The notes beneath the pieces were generated by a model, which saw only the letters and a list, made by a program, of their open reading frames with translations, had not been told where the DNA came from and ran no database searches. The translations under genes were made by a program, and so were the position numbers. Of a stretch of DNA of 64,000 nucleotides, positions 61,401 to 64,000 are shown piece after piece. Within the stretch, counting starts at the first letter, position 1. Every line of letters starts with the position of its first letter. The stretch comes from Paenibacillus sp. V4I3 (GTDB taxonomy: Bacteria; Bacillota; Bacilli; Paenibacillales; NBRC-103111), in assembly GCF_030817215.1 (NCBI RefSeq), contig NZ_JAUSZA010000001.1:6112501-6176500 (forward strand). Direction: 5' to 3'.

Positions 61401-61525
61401 TTCACTCATATAACCGAAAAGATAGACACTAAGTAACAATTCACTAATCCACAATCTCAATTAGCAAAATCTATAGCTAACCATGCTAAATAAGGGGTAA
61501 GCTTCGCTTATCCCCAAACCCGAAA

Positions 61526-61560
61526 AGAATCCCCACCTTGGAAAGATGGGGACTCATTCT
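61526..61560 (-). terminator. Terminator-like hairpin after the Ig-repeat gene
   Basis: CCCCA pairs with TGGGG, flanked by AGAAT/ATTCT; on the minus strand ATTCTTTTC follows the inner stem. Confidence 0.6.
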
Positions 61561-61596
61561 GACTGTATTTTGCTTTTTACAGTTTTAAAAGTATTA

Positions 61597-63246
61597 CTAC
61601 GGAAGCTGCTTTACCGTCAAAACAAATGCTTTTGTTTCGGCATATCCGCCGCTCGTAATAACAGCCGTCATGATAACCGCGGTTTCTCCGCTGGCAGCAG
61701 TCGGTCGAGTGACGATACCGCTATTAGAGATAACTGCCGTATTGCTCGAAACCCAAATGACATTGGAACCATTCGGCCCACTTACAGGCAGGCCAATATT
61801 GTTCTTTACACTGGAGGCAGAATCGGAAGTTCCAAAAGTGATGGCCACCGCTGCCTTATCTGCTGTTACACGCTGCGCGTCCGTCAATTGCTGTTTTACC
61901 GTTACTGTAAAGACCTTAGTGTCGGAATAACCTCCGGCTGAGATAATTGCACTAAGAACTACCGTTATATCCCCTTGTCCGGCAGCTGGACGATTTATCG
62001 TTTTGCCGTCGTTCGAAATAATGGATGGATTGCCCGAAACCCAGATGACGGATGATCCGTTAACGCCTACAGCCGGAAGTGTAAATGCTTGAGTAATACT
62101 GGATACCGTATCCGTCCCTCCATAAACGATGGCCAAGGCCGCTTTATCTGCAGCAACTCGCTGCACGTCCGTCAATTGCTGTTTTACCGTCAAAGTAAAG
62201 GTTTTGACATCCGATGAGCTGCCCTTCGTTAAGATCGCCGTTAGTACAACCGATGCGTCGCCACTGCCAGCGAAAGGTCGCTGCACGGTTTTACCATCAT
62301 TCGAAATGACGGATGCATTGCTAGACACCCAAGTGATCGTGGAACCGTTTGTCCCGCTAAGCGGCAATGTCAACGGTTGTGTTACACTGCTTGTTGTATC
62401 TGTTCCACCGAATGTGATAGTAAGCAGCGCTTTATCTGCAGCTACTTTCTGAGCATCGGTCAACACCGATTTAACTGTCAACGAGAAAGATTTGGTATCC
62501 GAAACAGCGCCATAGGTTATTGTAGCTGTGAAAGTAACTACGGCATCCCCTTGCGCTGCTGTTGGACGGTTTACCGTTTTGCCGTCATTCGAAATTATCG
62601 CAGCATTGCTGGATACCCAAGTAATCGTGGAACCGTTTGTTCCGCTAAGCGGCAAGGCTAACGGTTGAGTAACAGCGCTAGCCGTATCCGTCCCACCGAA
62701 TGTAATCGCCAACGCCGCTTTATCTGCAGCAACTCTTTGGGTTTCCGAGTTCTGCTGCTTAACTGTTAGGGTAAACGTTTTGGTTTTTGATACGTCACCG
62801 TAACTGACAGTGGCTGTAAGCGTTGCCTCAACATCCCCTTGCCCTGCGGAAGGTCGAATTACGGTTTGTCCGTCATTGGAAATAACCGAAGGCGTACTCG
62901 ATTCCCAACTGATAGTGGAACCATGAGTTCCTGCAAGCGGCAGCGCCATAGCCTGAGTGACTTGATTTTTCGAGTCAGTACCACCGAATGTAATCTCCAA
63001 TTCTTTCAAGTCCGCGGCAACTCGCTGCTCTATCGTCCACTTATTCTGATCTTGCTTTCCTTGTTTCCGCTCCATTGCTCTGCGTATAGCTTCACGGGCT
63101 GTTTCATTCTTGTTCCCTCGTTCAAGAGCATTTTCTAAGCCAGTTTTCTTCTCCGCATGTTTGTTCGGGTGCTCATCATTAGCGAATGCGGCTCCCGTTA
63201 CCATCAGGCTTAGGATCGCTGTGCAAAATAAGACTTTTGACTTCAT
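61597..63246 (-). CDS. Secreted protein of five tandem bacterial Ig-like repeats
   Basis: This 549-residue protein has a signal peptide (MKSKVLFCTAILSLMVTGAA, cleavage after AFA), a charged linker to about residue 74, then five repeats of about 96 residues at 75-170, 171-266, 267-362, 363-458 and 459-549. Each begins RVAADKAALAITFGGTD, contains GSTITWVSSN and ISNDGKTV, and ends FTLTVK, as in atrophied Ig-like (Big) domains. There is no enzyme domain, sortase motif or S-layer module, so it is probably released or bound loosely to the wall. The DNA shows a 288-bp period between about 61597 and 63024. Confidence 0.85.
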   Translation of the reverse strand: MKSKVLFCTAILSLMVTGAAFANDEHPNKHAEKKTGLENALERGNKNETAREAIRRAMERKQGKQDQNKWTIEQRVAADLKELEITFGGTDSKNQVTQAMALPLAGTHGSTISWESSTPSVISNDGQTVIRPSAGQGDVEATLTATVSYGDVSKTKTFTLTVKQQNSETQRVAADKAALAITFGGTDTASAVTQPLALPLSGTNGSTITWVSSNAAIISNDGKTVNRPTAAQGDAVVTFTATITYGAVSDTKSFSLTVKSVLTDAQKVAADKALLTITFGGTDTTSSVTQPLTLPLSGTNGSTITWVSSNASVISNDGKTVQRPFAGSGDASVVLTAILTKGSSSDVKTFTLTVKQQLTDVQRVAADKAALAIVYGGTDTVSSITQAFTLPAVGVNGSSVIWVSGNPSIISNDGKTINRPAAGQGDITVVLSAIISAGGYSDTKVFTVTVKQQLTDAQRVTADKAAVAITFGTSDSASSVKNNIGLPVSGPNGSNVIWVSSNTAVISNSGIVTRPTAASGETAVIMTAVITSGGYAETKAFVLTVKQLP

Positions 63247-63470
63247 TCAGTTGCTCCTCCTCACATTCTTTCTTCCCCATAAATATACTTTCGTGCAATT
63301 TACAATTTTTAGGGGGTGCTGCCTATTTTAGAAAAAAGAATAGTTAAGGTATATAGATGGCCCTGCCCAGCTGTTATAGCAGCTTGTTTGTCACGCAAAT
63401 ATGTTATCCCTTGATTAAGAACGAACATTTCCACAAATCCAGAGGTGGATTATTGACATGGCGGAACCAT

Positions 63471-64000
63471 TCAGCCAGGTAAATTGAACAAATATTCTTG
63501 CTTAATGATTCTAATATTTTCTTCGTGGCATTCTTCTGTAAAAGAAGATTTATAAGCATGCTCATCGCCAAGCGCCGCGATAGCACTCTCATCTTTTGCA
63601 ATGACCGCCTTAACAAGCCGTTCCAAATGATCAGAAGACATATCCAAACGCCTTTTCATCTCCACAGTATCGGTGGTAACTTGTCCATGTCCAGGAACTA
63701 GCAGTTCAATTCTGTGTTGATTTAAAATCTGACTTGCCGTTTTCAACGTTTCCTTATATGCTTTGGCACTATGATAAATAAACGGTAATTCGAAATCTGA
63801 TAAATAATCGCCCGTAATCCAAATACCCAACGGCTCAATGATAGTAAATAATCCGTCCGGCGTGTGTCCTGGGGATTTATAAAAAGTCAATAAAGTATCA
63901 CCTATCCTTAATTCCTCGGCATCTTCCGAGATGATAATATCAAGGATTGGAAATTCGACGGGATAATTTCGATTAATATAATGTTTACTATCGAATTCAT
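63471..64000 (-). CDS. Metallo-beta-lactamase-fold hydrolase, partial (5' end outside window)
   Basis: The frame is open from the stop at 63471 to the window edge (at least 176 codons). It shows YKSPGHTPDGLFTI (metal-binding His with HTPDG), WITGDYLSDFELPF (metal-binding Asp) and VPGHGQVTT (late His), the second half of a glyoxalase II-like MBL domain. An apparent start at 63890 is a TTG inside the domain and is not the real start. The 224-base gap to the Ig-repeat gene holds only a short ATCCA/TGGAT inverted repeat. Confidence 0.88.
   Translation of the reverse strand, partial: EFDSKHYINRNYPVEFPILDIIISEDAEELRIGDTLLTFYKSPGHTPDGLFTIIEPLGIWITGDYLSDFELPFIYHSAKAYKETLKTASQILNQHRIELLVPGHGQVTTDTVEMKRRLDMSSDHLERLVKAVIAKDESAIAALGDEHAYKSSFTEECHEENIRIIKQEYLFNLPG

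Noticed and set aside
61126..61413. 95-codon frame over the palindrome array on the plus strand
   Set aside because: Its codons are dictated by the repeated palindromes, it has no RBS and the product resembles no family; the DNA sites explain it better.
63404..63616. 70-codon minus-strand frame overlapping the MBL gene end
   Set aside because: It overlaps the conserved MBL frame in another phase and has no supporting signal.

Overview
The window looks like a chromosomal segment of a low-to-middle GC, Gram-positive, spore-former-type bacterium, most likely Paenibacillus or a close relative (inference). Supporting traits are strong GGAGG ribosome binding sites, frequent GTG and TTG starts, CcpA-type cre boxes, repeated YesM/YesN-type sensor-regulator pairs beside CUT1 sugar ABC transporters, ComFB-like and IDEAL-domain proteins, and GH35 and GH78 glycosidases. 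No rRNA, tRNA, CRISPR array or insertion sequence was recognised.

Region 1 (1-26.7 kb) is a carbohydrate uptake island read almost wholly on the minus strand. After the 3' end of a PASTA-domain gene come two tandem modules of the same design: histidine kinase, AraC-type response regulator, binding lipoprotein, permease, permease (13801 to 7129, then 7035 to 315). Both carry a hairpin between the binding-protein gene and the first permease gene. An operon follows (21411 to 13930) with a GH35 beta-galactosidase-like enzyme, two Lpl-type permeases, a binding protein and a LacI-family regulator; a LacI-type palindrome and a cre box lie in front of it. A third kinase/regulator pair (25037 to 21686) is preceded by a binding-protein gene with no permeases of its own, which suggests a three-component sensor.

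Region 2 (26.5-35.2 kb) is mixed: a small TTG-start gene divergent from a LuxR-type regulator, a ComFB-like gene, a GH78 alpha-L-rhamnosidase, a YdjM-like membrane protein, a scar where a RidA gene and a divergent MocR-type gene have both lost their 5' ends, and an orphan sensor kinase.

Region 3 (35.4-52.7 kb) is mostly housekeeping and signalling: SWIM/SNF2 helicase, GreA-like factor, glutamate racemase, HAD phosphatase, ClpP-like protease, chemotaxis receptor, MASE4 sensor kinase, alkyltransferase-like protein, lactonase, a broken TetR gene, and a proline-to-glutamate operon with a divergent sigma-54-type activator.

Region 4 (52.7-64 kb) holds a chromate transporter, an UlaG-like hydrolase and an SMP-30-like gene, a second double-truncation scar (phytanoyl-CoA dioxygenase/AraC), an MFS transporter, an exonuclease gene broken at an A8 tract, an IDEAL-domain protein, an SDR oxidoreductase, an array of four helically phased 19-bp palindromes, a secreted protein of five Ig-like repeats, and a partial metallo-beta-lactamase-fold gene. 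The least explained items are the palindrome array (61217-61400), the two matching double-truncation scars, and the 21-bp-spaced direct repeats with a cre box in front of the first binding-protein gene.
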